NCBI RefSeq assembly: GCF_003574735.1
Contig: NZ_QORW01000019.1
Location: 53,525 to 117,524 of the forward strand
Direction: 5' to 3'
DNA from: Dongia deserti
Lineage (GTDB): Bacteria; Pseudomonadota; Alphaproteobacteria; Dongiales; Dongiaceae
DNA: 64,000 nucleotides
In this document: positions 9,175 to 17,363 of the stretch, one piece after another
How the letters are laid out: every line of letters begins with the position of its first letter
Position numbering within the stretch: position 1 is the first letter of the stretch
Made by a program: the position numbers and the translations under genes
The notes under the pieces: generated by a model
What the model saw: the letters and a program-made list of their open reading frames with translations, nothing else
What the model was told of the DNA's origin: nothing
Database searches by the model: none

Positions 9175-9972
9175 ATGACTGAATTCTCGAGTGCACTTGT
9201 GGAGATCCGCAAGCTCGCGCCGGAAACGGCGCCGCAGCCGAGCGTGCCGGCTGCCCTGCACGTCGCGATCATCATGGATGGCAATGGAAGGTGGGCCCGC
9301 GCGCGCGGGCTGCCACGCACCATGGGCCATTATCATGGCGCCGAAGCGGCACGCGCGGTCGTCAAGGCAGCCGTACAATCCGGCGTCACGCACCTGACCC
9401 TGTTCGGCTTTTCGTCGGAAAATTGGAAACGGCCGAAGGCGGAAGTGCAATACCTCATGGGCATGCTGCGCCGCTACCTGCAAAGGGACGTGAAGGAACT
9501 GCACGAGGCAGGCATCCGTCTCTCGGTGATCGGCGAGCGTGCTGCCCTGCCGGGCGATATCGTGACGCTGATCGGAGAGGCCGAGAAGCTGACACGTGAC
9601 AACTGCCGCCTGCACCTGACCATCGCTCTGAATTATGGCGGACGCGGCGATATCGTGACCGCCGTACGTCGCCTGGCATCGCGCGTGGCGACCGGCATGT
9701 TGGACCCGGAGGATATCGACGAAGGATCCTTCGGCGCCCATCTTTCCACTGCTTCGCTCCCGGATCCCGATCTCATGATCCGCACCAGCGGAGAGCAGCG
9801 CATCAGCAATTTCCTGCTCTGGCAGCTTGCCTATGCGGAGATGGCCTTTGTAGAGAAGTGCTGGCCCGATTTCACCGGAGAGGACCTGATGGCAACGTTG
9901 GCGGAGTTCCGCCGCCGCGACCGCCGTTTTGGCGCAATCATGTCGGACGCCCAGGCGGGCGCCGCCATTTAG
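9175..9972 (+). CDS. uppS: Isoprenyl transferase (undecaprenyl diphosphate synthase family)
   Basis: A 265-aa cis-prenyltransferase that condenses isopentenyl diphosphate onto farnesyl diphosphate to make the C55 lipid carrier. The catalytic motif MDGNGRWARARG has its Asp at about residue 35. FSSENWKRP is near 80-88 and the C-terminal PDLMIRTSGEQRISNFLLWQ is complete. The length fits the family. It sits between the initiating sugar transferase and UDP-glucose dehydrogenase, away from the usual frr-uppS-cdsA-dxr neighbourhood. It is therefore probably a second copy that supplies carrier to this EPS pathway; that inference depends on a housekeeping copy existing elsewhere. Confidence 0.9.
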   Translation: MTEFSSALVEIRKLAPETAPQPSVPAALHVAIIMDGNGRWARARGLPRTMGHYHGAEAARAVVKAAVQSGVTHLTLFGFSSENWKRPKAEVQYLMGMLRRYLQRDVKELHEAGIRLSVIGERAALPGDIVTLIGEAEKLTRDNCRLHLTIALNYGGRGDIVTAVRRLASRVATGMLDPEDIDEGSFGAHLSTASLPDPDLMIRTSGEQRISNFLLWQLAYAEMAFVEKCWPDFTGEDLMATLAEFRRRDRRFGAIMSDAQAGAAI

Positions 9973-9987
9973 ATATAGGAGTGATCG

Positions 9988-11355
9988 ATGAAAATTGCCG
10001 TCATTGGCAGCGGTTATGTCGGCCTGGTTTCCGGTGCCTGCTTCTCCGAGTTCGGGTTCGAGGTTGTGTGCGTCGACCAGGACGCGACCAAGATCGCACA
10101 GCTCAATGACGGCAAAATTCCGATCTACGAGCCGGAGCTCGACACGCTCGTGAAGAACAATGCCGCACGCAAGCGGCTCTCCTTTACCACCGATCTCAGC
10201 GCCGCCATGGCGGGCGCGGCCGCGGTCTTCATCGCGGTCGGCACACCGAGCCGGCGGGGCGACGGCCATGCCGATCTCAGCTATGTCTATGCCGCGGCAA
10301 AGAGCATCGCGCGCGAGATTCGGGGCTATACCGTCGTCGTCACAAAATCGACCGTTCCGGTCGGCACGGGCCGCGAAGTGGGAAGGATCATCCGCGAGAC
10401 CAATCCCAACGCCGATTTCGACATGGTTTCGAACCCCGAGTTCCTGCGCGAAGGCTCGGCGATCGGCGACTTCATGCGGCCGGACCGTGTGGTCATCGGC
10501 TGTGAGTCCGACCGCGCGCGAGACGTCATGCGCCAGCTCTATCGTCCTCTGTTCCTGATCGAGACGCCGATCCTGTTCACGAACCTGGAGACCTCGGAAC
10601 TCATCAAGTATGCCGCCAACGCCTTCCTGGCGATGAAGATCTCCTACATCAACCAAGTCTCCGACCTGTGCGACAAGGTGGGCGCCGATGTGCATGACGT
10701 GGCGCGCGGCATGGGCCTCGACGGGCGCATCGGTCCCAAGTTCCTGCATCCCGGGCCCGGCTATGGCGGCTCGTGCTTCCCGAAGGACACGCTTGCACTG
10801 GTGAAGACCGCGCGCGACGCGGGCGCGCCCATCGGGCTGATCGAAACAACAGTCGAGTTCAACGACTCGAGGAAAAGCCAGATGGTCGAACGCATCGTCG
10901 CCGCGCTCGGGGGAACGGTAACCGGCAAGACGGTCGGTGTGCTCGGCCTCACCTTCAAGCCGAATACAGACGACATGCGCGATGCGCCGAGCCTGGTCAT
11001 CCTGCCGGAGCTGATGAAGCGTGGCGCCAAGGTGCAGGCGCATGATCCGGTCGGCATGGAGGAAGCGAAGAAGCTGATGTCCGATTTCAGCTATTACGAC
11101 GATGCGTACGATGCCGTGGCGGGGGCGGACGTCCTGGTGATCCTGACCGAGTGGAATTCGTATCGCGCCCTCGACCTCAAGCGCATCAAGTCCCTGATGC
11201 GGTCGGCGAACATCGTCGATCTCAGGAACATCTATCGGCCCGAAGAAGTGGTGCAGCTCGGCTACCGCTACTCCAGTCTTGGTCGGCCTCAGGCGGTAGA
11301 GGCGGAGCCCTCAGTGATCGATCTGGCCGAGGCGCGCGAAGCGGCAGCGCGCTGA
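9988..11355 (+). CDS. ugd: UDP-glucose 6-dehydrogenase
   Basis: A 455-aa NAD-dependent enzyme oxidising UDP-glucose to UDP-glucuronate. The Rossmann motif GSGYVGLVSGACFSEFG begins at residue 7. The catalytic cysteine is C263 in GPGYGGSCFPKDT. The C-terminal nucleotide-sugar domain contains LGLTFKPNTDDMRDAPS. The length and domain order (NAD-binding, central helical, UDP-binding) are normal. It starts 15 bp after uppS with a TAGGAG ribosome site, so the two are co-transcribed. It indicates that the polysaccharide contains uronic acid or a sugar derived from it. Confidence 0.93.
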   Translation: MKIAVIGSGYVGLVSGACFSEFGFEVVCVDQDATKIAQLNDGKIPIYEPELDTLVKNNAARKRLSFTTDLSAAMAGAAAVFIAVGTPSRRGDGHADLSYVYAAAKSIAREIRGYTVVVTKSTVPVGTGREVGRIIRETNPNADFDMVSNPEFLREGSAIGDFMRPDRVVIGCESDRARDVMRQLYRPLFLIETPILFTNLETSELIKYAANAFLAMKISYINQVSDLCDKVGADVHDVARGMGLDGRIGPKFLHPGPGYGGSCFPKDTLALVKTARDAGAPIGLIETTVEFNDSRKSQMVERIVAALGGTVTGKTVGVLGLTFKPNTDDMRDAPSLVILPELMKRGAKVQAHDPVGMEEAKKLMSDFSYYDDAYDAVAGADVLVILTEWNSYRALDLKRIKSLMRSANIVDLRNIYRPEEVVQLGYRYSSLGRPQAVEAEPSVIDLAEAREAAAR

Positions 11356-11431
11356 ACCGCACTGCCTTTCGGCAATCGCTGCAACGGTTTAAAGTCGGCC
11401 GCAAGCCCGGATTGACCCAGTGCGGGTCGTG

Positions 11432-11449
11432 CTGTAAATCGATTTACAG
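11432..11449. promoter_or_regulatory. Perfect 18-bp palindrome upstream of the sugar epimerase
   Basis: CTGTAAATCGATTTACAG is a perfect palindrome with a central CG, as in many LacI/GalR-family operators. It lies about 90 bp before the epimerase start. No LacI-family gene is present in the window, so the regulator would act in trans. Confidence 0.5.
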
Positions 11450-11490
11450 GATCTGTCCCGTATCGGCCTCAAGTCGCTCGCCGAAAACGT

Positions 11491-11500
11491 AAAACGTTTT
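11491..11500. promoter_or_regulatory. AAAACGTTTT operator-like palindrome
   Basis: AAAACGTTTT is a perfect 10-bp palindrome with the AACG/CGTT core common to LacI-family sites. It lies 41 bp before the epimerase start. A related half site (AACGGTTT) occurs near 11383. Paired with the larger palindrome at 11432 it could allow repression by two bound dimers. Confidence 0.4.
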
Positions 11501-11541
11501 GCGAATCGCATCTTGCGGCCGTTCCGGCGTGGGAGGATGGC

Positions 11542-12432
11542 ATGAACAAGCTGGGCGTGCATGCGCTGGTATGGGTCGGTGGCTGGAATCATGAAGAATG
11601 CGTCAAAGCCGTCGGCCAGACCGCGGAGCTGGGCTTCGACCTGATCGAGATTCCGGCACTGGATCCGAAATCGATCGACGTCGACTTCACGCGTCGCACG
11701 CTTGAGCGGAACCGGCTCGGGGTCACCATGTCCCTCGGCCTCGATGCCGCCACCGACATTTCCAGCGGGGATCCGGAGAAGATCGCGCGCGGCGAGGAGC
11801 GATTAATGGATGCGCTGCGGGTCGCGCGCGATATCGGCGCGACTCACGTCTGCGGCATTCTCTATTCCGCCTTCCAGAAATACTTCCTGCCGCCGACGGA
11901 GAAGGGCACACAAGGCTCGATCGACGCCATCCGCCGATTCTGCACCGAAGCCGCCAAGAGCAACATCACCATCGGCATGGAGGTGGTGAACCGTTACGAG
12001 AGCAACGTGCTGAACACAGCGGCGCAGGCGGTCGACTTCTGCCGCCAAGTCGGCGCGCCGAATATCAAGGTGCATCTCGACACCTATCACATGCATATCG
12101 AGGAGGCGGACATCGAGGCGGCGATCGTCGAGACGGGGCCGATGCTCGGCTATTTCCACATCGGCGAATCCAACCGCGGATACCTCGGCGCCGGATCGCT
12201 CGACTTCGACCGCGTCTTCCGCGGCCTTGCCAAAGCCGAGTATCGCGGCCCGATCACGTTCGAGTCCTTCTCGTCGGCCGTGGTCAACCAGCCGCTGTCC
12301 GGAATCCTGGCCATCTGGCGGAACCTGTGGACCGACGGCCGCGACCTCGCCGGCCATGCCAAGCATTTCATCGAAGCACATCTCAAGGCCGCGCAGGAAG
12401 CGCACGTACGCAGCAAGGTCGGATTGCAATAG
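11542..12432 (+). CDS. Sugar epimerase/isomerase, D-tagatose/D-psicose 3-epimerase-like
   Basis: A 296-aa TIM-barrel protein of the AP-endonuclease-2-like family. The strands end in metal ligands typical of ketose 3-epimerases: E near residue 149 (GMEVVNRYE), D near 182 with H near 185 (VHLDTYHMHIEE), H near 208 (YFHIGESNRGYLG) and E near 243 (ITFESFS). It should interconvert ketohexoses in the cytoplasm with a divalent metal. Operator-like palindromes precede it. It is not in an operon with a transporter here; the ROK-controlled sugar transporter is 20 kb away. Erythrulose- or inosose-type substrates are alternatives. Confidence 0.8.
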   Translation: MNKLGVHALVWVGGWNHEECVKAVGQTAELGFDLIEIPALDPKSIDVDFTRRTLERNRLGVTMSLGLDAATDISSGDPEKIARGEERLMDALRVARDIGATHVCGILYSAFQKYFLPPTEKGTQGSIDAIRRFCTEAAKSNITIGMEVVNRYESNVLNTAAQAVDFCRQVGAPNIKVHLDTYHMHIEEADIEAAIVETGPMLGYFHIGESNRGYLGAGSLDFDRVFRGLAKAEYRGPITFESFSSAVVNQPLSGILAIWRNLWTDGRDLAGHAKHFIEAHLKAAQEAHVRSKVGLQ

Positions 12433-12506
12433 GCACAAATCTGTGCGACCCCTTGCAAGGGTAGCTGGGGAAGGTTCGCAGGCGGCCGGGTAGGACCGCC
12501 ACATCG

Positions 12507-13733
12507 ATGACGCTCTTCATCTCAATTCTTTTTGCCTTGACCTATGTCGGCATGGCGATCGGGCGCGTGCCGGGCTCGCGGGTCGACCGCACCGGCATTG
12601 CAATGATCGTTGCCGTGGTGCTGGTCGTCGCCGGTACCTTGCCGGGTGCCGAAATCGCGGACGCCATCCACTTTCCGACCCTGCTGCTGCTCGCGGGCTT
12701 GATGATCCTGTCGGCGCGGGTTGGCGCCGCGGGGTTTTACGACGCCGCGGCGGCTTGGATCGCGCGCCAGGCGGGGCAGCCGTTGCGACTCCTGGCTTTG
12801 ACGATCGCGATCGGCGGCGTGCTCTCGGCGCTCCTGGTCAATGACATCGTCGTATTCGCGATGACGCCGTTGCTGTGCGCGGGTCTTGCCGCGCGCAAGC
12901 TGGATGCGCGACCCTTCCTGTTCGGGCTAGCCGCTGCCAGCAATGCCGGATCGGCTGCGACTCTCATCGGCAATCCGCAGAACATCATGATCGGCCAAGT
13001 CGGCAATCTCGGCTTCTGGTCATATTTTGCGGCGGCGATCGTGCCGTCACTGCTCGCACTCGTGGCCTCGTTCGTCTGCATTGCGTGGGCGTGGCGCGCG
13101 AACTTGCGAGCGCAGGCCGCGCCGGCGCTCATCACTGTCCCGCATTTCGACCGGCAGCAGACCGGCATCTGCGGTATTGCCCTGGTCGTGCTGCTTACCT
13201 TGTTCACGACGCCGCTGCCGCGGGAGATTTCCGCCTTGCTGGTTGCGGCCTGCCTGATCGTGAGCCGCAAATACGCAACGCGGCAGCTGCTGGACGAGAT
13301 CGACCTGCCGCTGCTCATCCTGTTCGCGTCCTTGTTCGTCGTGAACGACGCCTTCGCGCGCACTGGTTTCACGGAGCAGGCGATGCGTGCGCTGGAGGCA
13401 TATGGCTTGCTGCCGGATCGCGTCTCGCTGCTCGCGCCGCTCGCTCTGATGCTCAGCAACACGATCGGCAATGTGCCGGCGGTGGTGATGATCCTGAAGG
13501 TCTGGCTCGGCATTCCAGAAGGCACGTTGGTGGGCTTGGCGATTCTCTCGACGCTTGCGGGCAACTTGCTGCTGGTCGGCAGCCTCGCGAACCTGATCGT
13601 CGCAGAACGAGCGGCTGGGCAGGGCGTGCACCTCTCCTTCCGCGATCACGCCAAGGCCGGCGTGCCCCTCACGCTGATTTCCATGCTGGTGGCCGGCCTG
13701 TGGCTGTGGGGCACCGGATTCATGGCGTGGTAG
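12507..13733 (+). CDS. SLC13/ArsB-like anion permease
   Basis: A 408-aa protein with about ten hydrophobic segments in two similar halves, each with a family hairpin: SNAGSAATLIGNPQNIMIG near residues 146-164 and SNTIGNVPAVVMIL near 317-330. This is the ion-transporter superfamily fold shared by citrate, sulfate and arsenite carriers. It lacks the RCK domains seen in the transporter at 1698-3494. It follows the epimerase by 75 bp, a gap with short inverted repeats, so it may be a separate unit. The substrate cannot be stated. Its position just before the nitrate regulators does not by itself suggest nitrate transport. Confidence 0.8.
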   Translation: MTLFISILFALTYVGMAIGRVPGSRVDRTGIAMIVAVVLVVAGTLPGAEIADAIHFPTLLLLAGLMILSARVGAAGFYDAAAAWIARQAGQPLRLLALTIAIGGVLSALLVNDIVVFAMTPLLCAGLAARKLDARPFLFGLAAASNAGSAATLIGNPQNIMIGQVGNLGFWSYFAAAIVPSLLALVASFVCIAWAWRANLRAQAAPALITVPHFDRQQTGICGIALVVLLTLFTTPLPREISALLVAACLIVSRKYATRQLLDEIDLPLLILFASLFVVNDAFARTGFTEQAMRALEAYGLLPDRVSLLAPLALMLSNTIGNVPAVVMILKVWLGIPEGTLVGLAILSTLAGNLLLVGSLANLIVAERAAGQGVHLSFRDHAKAGVPLTLISMLVAGLWLWGTGFMAW

Positions 13734-13887
13734 CGGCGGGTCAGCGACTGCCTGTTTTCCAGTCACCTCTGCCGGCGCCGGATGGCCGCTAGACTCGAAT
13801 CGTTGGCTTTTCTGCCCTGGCACGCCGATTGCTCTAGAGCCTGTCCTGGCGCTGGCGAGGCCGGCGCCCGAAGCTGGCCGGAGATGA

Positions 13888-14466
13888 ATGGCGTTGCGTA
13901 TCCTCGTTGTCGACCACAATTCTGAACGGGCTTCCGTCGTCCGCCAGGCTTTAGTCGATGTCGGGGGCTATATGGTGGAGGTGGCGCCGAGGGCCGGCGA
14001 CCTGCTTGCCCTTTTGCGCACGGCCCAGCCGGACGTGCTGATTGTCGATCTCGATCTGCCGGACCGCGACACCATCGAGCAACTGCGCGTCGCCACCCGC
14101 GAGCGGCCGCGGCCGATCGTCATGTTCGTCGACCAGAGCGACAATTCCATGATGCATGCGGCGATCGAGGCCGGCGTATCGGCCTACGTGGTCGACGGCC
14201 TCAGCGTCAATCGCGTGCGTCCGGTGCTGGATGTGGCGATCGCACGCTTCAAGGCCTTCGATGCGCTGCGGCGCGAACGCGATGCCGCGCGCAGTCAGCT
14301 GGCCGAGCGCAAGATCGTCGACCGCGCCAAAGGCATTCTCATGCGCGCCAAGGGCATTACCGAGGAAGAGGCCTATGATCGGATGCGCCGCACCGCCATG
14401 AACGAGCAGCGCAAGATGTCGGAGATCGCGCAATCCATCGTGACTGCCGCGGAGATGTTGAAATGA
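13888..14466 (+). CDS. nasT: ANTAR-domain RNA-binding antiterminator NasT
   Basis: A 192-aa response-regulator-like protein. The N-terminal receiver-like domain covers about residues 1-120 (ILVVDHNSERASVV, VLIVDLDLPDRDTIEQL). The C-terminal ANTAR domain at about 130-190 (AERKIVDRAKGILMRAKGITEEEAYDRMRRTAM) matches the helical RNA-binding signature. In nitrate-assimilating proteobacteria NasT binds leader hairpins and prevents termination unless held by nitrate-free NasS. Its stop overlaps the start of nasS (ATGA), giving coupled translation of the two partners. A fitting hexaloop hairpin and terminator lie upstream of nrtA at 15814-15886. Confidence 0.9.
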   Translation: MALRILVVDHNSERASVVRQALVDVGGYMVEVAPRAGDLLALLRTAQPDVLIVDLDLPDRDTIEQLRVATRERPRPIVMFVDQSDNSMMHAAIEAGVSAYVVDGLSVNRVRPVLDVAIARFKAFDALRRERDAARSQLAERKIVDRAKGILMRAKGITEEEAYDRMRRTAMNEQRKMSEIAQSIVTAAEMLK

Positions 14467-15626
14467 ACGGCGATTTGACGCCGGTGCGGGCCGGGTTCAT
14501 TCCCCTGATCGATGCGGCTGCGCTGATCGTGGCTGCGGATCGCGGCTTTGCGGCGGAAGAGGGGCTCAGGCTCGAGCTGGTGCGCGAAGTGTCATGGGCC
14601 AACGTGCGCGATCGCCTCATGCTGGGGCAGTTCGATGCGGCGCACATCCTGGCGCCGCTCGCCATCGCCGCCGCCCTCGGCAGCGACTATACAAAGGTGG
14701 AGATGGCAGCGCCTTTGGCCTTGGGACTCAACGGCAACGCCGTCGTCGTGTCCACCGGTCTCTATCGCGCGATCTCCGATGCGGCGCCGGGCGATCTGAA
14801 CGACCCGGCGGAGACGGGGCTGGCGCTATCTCGTGTGATCGCTGCGCGGCGCAAGCAAGGCGCGGAGCCGCTGGTCTTCGGCATGGTGTTCCCCTTCTCC
14901 AGCCACAATTACCAGCTTCGCTACTGGATGGCCGCAGCTGGGATCGATCCTGATCGCGACGTGCAACTGGTGGTGCTGCCGCCACCCTACGTGGCGGACG
15001 CGCTCGCCAAAGGGCAGCTCAACGGCTTCTGCGTCGGTGCGCCTTGGGCCAGCGTCGCGGTGGCGCAGGGCGTCGGACACATCCTGCACTTCGGCGTCGA
15101 CCTGATCGCGCGCTGTCCGGAGAAGGTGCTGGCCACCAGAAGCAACTGGGCGGCGGCGAATGCGCCGACGCTACAACGGCTGGTGCGCGCATGCGCGCGT
15201 GCAGCGGCCTGGTGCGCGGCGCAGGAAAACCGTACCGAGCTTGCGCAGATCCTGTCTGCGCCGGAACGCCTGGGCATCGAACCGCAGACGATTCGCCAAA
15301 TCCTGGATGGACGCCTGATGATCGCGCCTAACGGCGAGACGCGCGCGGATGCGCGGTTCTTCGTGCTGGACGGCTGGGCGGCACTGCGCCCCGACCCGCG
15401 TCACGCGCTTTGGCTCTACGCACAGATGGTGCGCTGGCGGCAGATCGAACATTCGCCAGCGGCCGTCATGGGCGCAGCCGGTGTCTACCGTCCGGACTTG
15501 TTCGACGCAGCGCTGACCACGCGCAATGATGCATCGGCGGCCGATGGAATCGGTGCATTCGCCGGGCCGCTTTTCACGGCCGGAGACGTGGCAGGCTATC
15601 TGGCAGCAGTGGCCAGGAGCGCCTAG
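14463..15626 (+). CDS. nasS: Nitrate sensor NasS (NrtA-like, cytoplasmic)
   Basis: A 387-aa protein of the NrtA/CmpA nitrate/bicarbonate-binding family. It begins directly with the mature fold (VRAGFIPLIDAAALIVAADRGFAAEEGL) and lacks a signal peptide, unlike the NrtA at 15921. This identifies the cytoplasmic sensor form. It is expected to sequester NasT in the absence of nitrate/nitrite and release it when ligand binds. GMVFPFSSHNYQLRYWMAAAGI is closely parallel to [22 protein letters not shown] in the adjacent NrtA. The 4-bp overlap with nasT supports a stoichiometric pair. Confidence 0.88.
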   Translation: MNGDLTPVRAGFIPLIDAAALIVAADRGFAAEEGLRLELVREVSWANVRDRLMLGQFDAAHILAPLAIAAALGSDYTKVEMAAPLALGLNGNAVVVSTGLYRAISDAAPGDLNDPAETGLALSRVIAARRKQGAEPLVFGMVFPFSSHNYQLRYWMAAAGIDPDRDVQLVVLPPPYVADALAKGQLNGFCVGAPWASVAVAQGVGHILHFGVDLIARCPEKVLATRSNWAAANAPTLQRLVRACARAAAWCAAQENRTELAQILSAPERLGIEPQTIRQILDGRLMIAPNGETRADARFFVLDGWAALRPDPRHALWLYAQMVRWRQIEHSPAAVMGAAGVYRPDLFDAALTTRNDASAADGIGAFAGPLFTAGDVAGYLAAVARSA

Positions 15627-15627
15627 T

Positions 15628-15646
15628 CTTTGTGCAATGCACAAAG
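15628..15646. other. Perfect inverted repeat after nasS
   Basis: CTTTGTGC-AAT-GCACAAAG forms an 8-bp stem with a 3-base spacer immediately after the nasS stop. There is no U-run after it, so a DNA-binding site for a dimeric regulator in the nrtA promoter region is as likely as an RNA hairpin. The regulator is unknown. Confidence 0.45.
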
Positions 15647-15813
15647 CGAGCGCAGCGAATTTGGGCAATGTGCTCGGGCTGATGCTCCGGGAGGTCGCGG
15701 CCACATTCCGTAAGTGCTTTAGGAAGAACGAAAACCACTGAGTGCGTGACGTTGGCACGGCATGTGTAAGAGAAAGAACTGAGCGGGGCCGCTTTCGGTA
15801 GGCGGTCTCAACA

Positions 15814-15827
15814 GTCCAACGCCGGAC
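15814..15827 (+). promoter_or_regulatory. ANTAR-type hexaloop hairpin in the nitrate leader
   Basis: GTCC-AACGCC-GGAC makes a short stem closed on a six-base loop with A at loop position 1 and G at position 4, the signature recognised by ANTAR proteins such as NasT. It lies 8 bases before the 5' strand of the leader terminator. The usual partner hairpin upstream was not found with certainty; a 6-bp stem (GGCCGC/GCGGTC, near 15787-15807) is the only candidate and lacks the loop signature. Confidence 0.55.
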
Positions 15828-15835
15828 CATACAGC

Positions 15836-15886
15836 AACGCCGCTGATCTGAAGCGCCATTCATGCGCCGAGGTCAGCGGCGTTTTT
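15836..15886 (+). terminator. Leader terminator (attenuator) of the nitrate operon
   Basis: AACGCCGCTGA (15836-15846) pairs perfectly with TCAGCGGCGTT (15873-15883) and is followed by a U-run (15882-15886). A smaller GCGC/GCGC stem lies in the loop. This is a strong intrinsic terminator placed only 35 bp before the nrtA start. It fits NasT-controlled transcription attenuation rather than the end of nasS, which stops 210 bp earlier. Confidence 0.85.
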
Positions 15887-15920
15887 GTTTCGCGATCCCG
15901 TTGGGGGAGAGGAGAGAAAG

Positions 15921-17342
15921 ATGTCCAAAGTCACGCGCAGCCAGGGCTTTGCGCAGGTGAGCCGCCGGCGCTTGCTGCAGACGGCGTCGCTGGGTGGTCT
16001 GGCGCTCGCTCTCGGTCCAACCATCCACCCGGCACGCGCCGCGCCGCTCGTTCCCGAGAAGGAGGACCTCAAGCTCGGCTTCATCAAGCTCACCGACATG
16101 GCGCCGCTCGCCATCGCCAAGGAGCTCGGCTTCTTCGAGGAGGAGGGGCTTTATGTCACGCTCGAAGCGCAGGCCAATTGGAAGGTGCTGCTCGATCGCG
16201 TGATCACCGGCGAGCTCGACGGTGCCCACATGTTGGCCGGCCAGCCGCTCGGCGCCACTATCGGCTTCGGCACCAAGGCGCATGTCATCACGCCAATCTC
16301 CATGGACCTCAACGGCAACGGCATCACTGTATCCAACGCCGTGTGGGAGGAGATGAAGCCCAACATCCCGGTCGGCGGCGACGGCAAGCTGGTGCATCCG
16401 ATCAAGGCTGACGCCCTGAAGCCTGTGATCGATCGCTATAGAGCCGAGGGCAAGCCCTTCAACATGGGCATGGTGTTCCCGGTCTCCACCCACAACTACG
16501 AGCTGCGCTATTGGCTGGCGGCCGGCGGCATCCACCCCGGCTTCTATTCCGCGATCGATAACAGCGGCCAGATCATGGCCGAGGCGCTGCTCTCCGTCAC
16601 GCCGCCACCGCAGATGCCGGCGACGCTCGAGGCCGGCACCATTCTCGGCTACTGCGTCGGCGAGCCGTGGAACCAGCAGGCGGTGATCAAGGGCATCGGC
16701 GTGCCCGTCATCACCGATTACGAGATCTGGAAGAACAATCCGGAGAAGGTGTTCGGCATCACCGCCGCTTTCGCCGAGGTCAATCCCAATACGGTGATCG
16801 CGCTCACCAAGGCGCTGATCCGCGCCGGCATGTGGCTGGACGCGGAGAACAACACGAATCGCGCCGAGGCGGTGGAGATCCTGTCGCGACCCGACTATGT
16901 CGGCGCGGATCCGCAGGTCATCGCGAACTCGATGACCGGCACATTCGAATATGAGAAGGGCGACAAGCGCGAGGTGCCGGACTTCAACGTCTTCTTCCGC
17001 CACTTCGCGACCTATCCCTACTACTCGGATGCGATCTGGTACCTGACCCAGATGCGGCGCTGGGGCCAGATTCCGGAAGCCAAACCGGATTCCTGGTTCG
17101 CCGAGGCTGCGAAATCCGTCTATCGCCCCGACTTCTACCTGCAGGCCGCAAAGATCCTGGTCGAGGAAGGCAAGGCAGCCCAAGAGGACTTCCCCTGGGA
17201 CAGCGACGGTTATCGCGCGCCGACCGCCGATTTCATCGACGGCATGACCTACGACGGGCGCAAGCCCAACGACTATCTCCGAACGCTGGCGATCGGTCTC
17301 AAAGGCACACAGCGTGTCGAAGGTGCCGCCGTCACCAACTGA
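15921..17342 (+). CDS. nrtA: Nitrate ABC transporter substrate-binding protein NrtA
   Basis: A 473-aa periplasmic nitrate-binding protein. The N-terminus carries a Tat-type signal ([19 protein letters not shown]) ending near HPARAAP, followed by the NrtA/CmpA fold. ATG 15921 has a GGAGAGGAGAGAAAG ribosome site. The earlier TTG in frame at 15885 lies in the U-run of the leader terminator and is not credible. It is the first gene of nrtA-nrtB-nrtCD-nirB-nirD-nasA-cysG, and its product should deliver nitrate (possibly nitrite) to NrtB. It is paralogous to the cytoplasmic sensor upstream. Confidence 0.92.
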   Translation: MSKVTRSQGFAQVSRRRLLQTASLGGLALALGPTIHPARAAPLVPEKEDLKLGFIKLTDMAPLAIAKELGFFEEEGLYVTLEAQANWKVLLDRVITGELDGAHMLAGQPLGATIGFGTKAHVITPISMDLNGNGITVSNAVWEEMKPNIPVGGDGKLVHPIKADALKPVIDRYRAEGKPFNMGMVFPVSTHNYELRYWLAAGGIHPGFYSAIDNSGQIMAEALLSVTPPPQMPATLEAGTILGYCVGEPWNQQAVIKGIGVPVITDYEIWKNNPEKVFGITAAFAEVNPNTVIALTKALIRAGMWLDAENNTNRAEAVEILSRPDYVGADPQVIANSMTGTFEYEKGDKREVPDFNVFFRHFATYPYYSDAIWYLTQMRRWGQIPEAKPDSWFAEAAKSVYRPDFYLQAAKILVEEGKAAQEDFPWDSDGYRAPTADFIDGMTYDGRKPNDYLRTLAIGLKGTQRVEGAAVTN

Positions 17343-17363
17343 TTTCACGAGAAGGCAAGAGAC

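Noticed and set aside
9160..11043. Long minus-strand open frame (627 codons) opposite uppS and ugd
   Set aside because: It is antisense to two clearly conserved enzymes and its translation has the Arg/His/Asp-rich composition typical of a high-GC shadow frame.
12450..12461. CCCTTGCAAGGG palindrome between the epimerase and the permease as a terminator
   Set aside because: The loop would be too small for a stable hairpin and there is no T-run; the palindrome alone does not support a call.
15885..15920. Longer N-terminus of NrtA from a TTG at 15885
   Set aside because: The TTG lies in the U-run of the leader terminator, and the ATG at 15921 has a strong ribosome site and gives a normal Tat signal.
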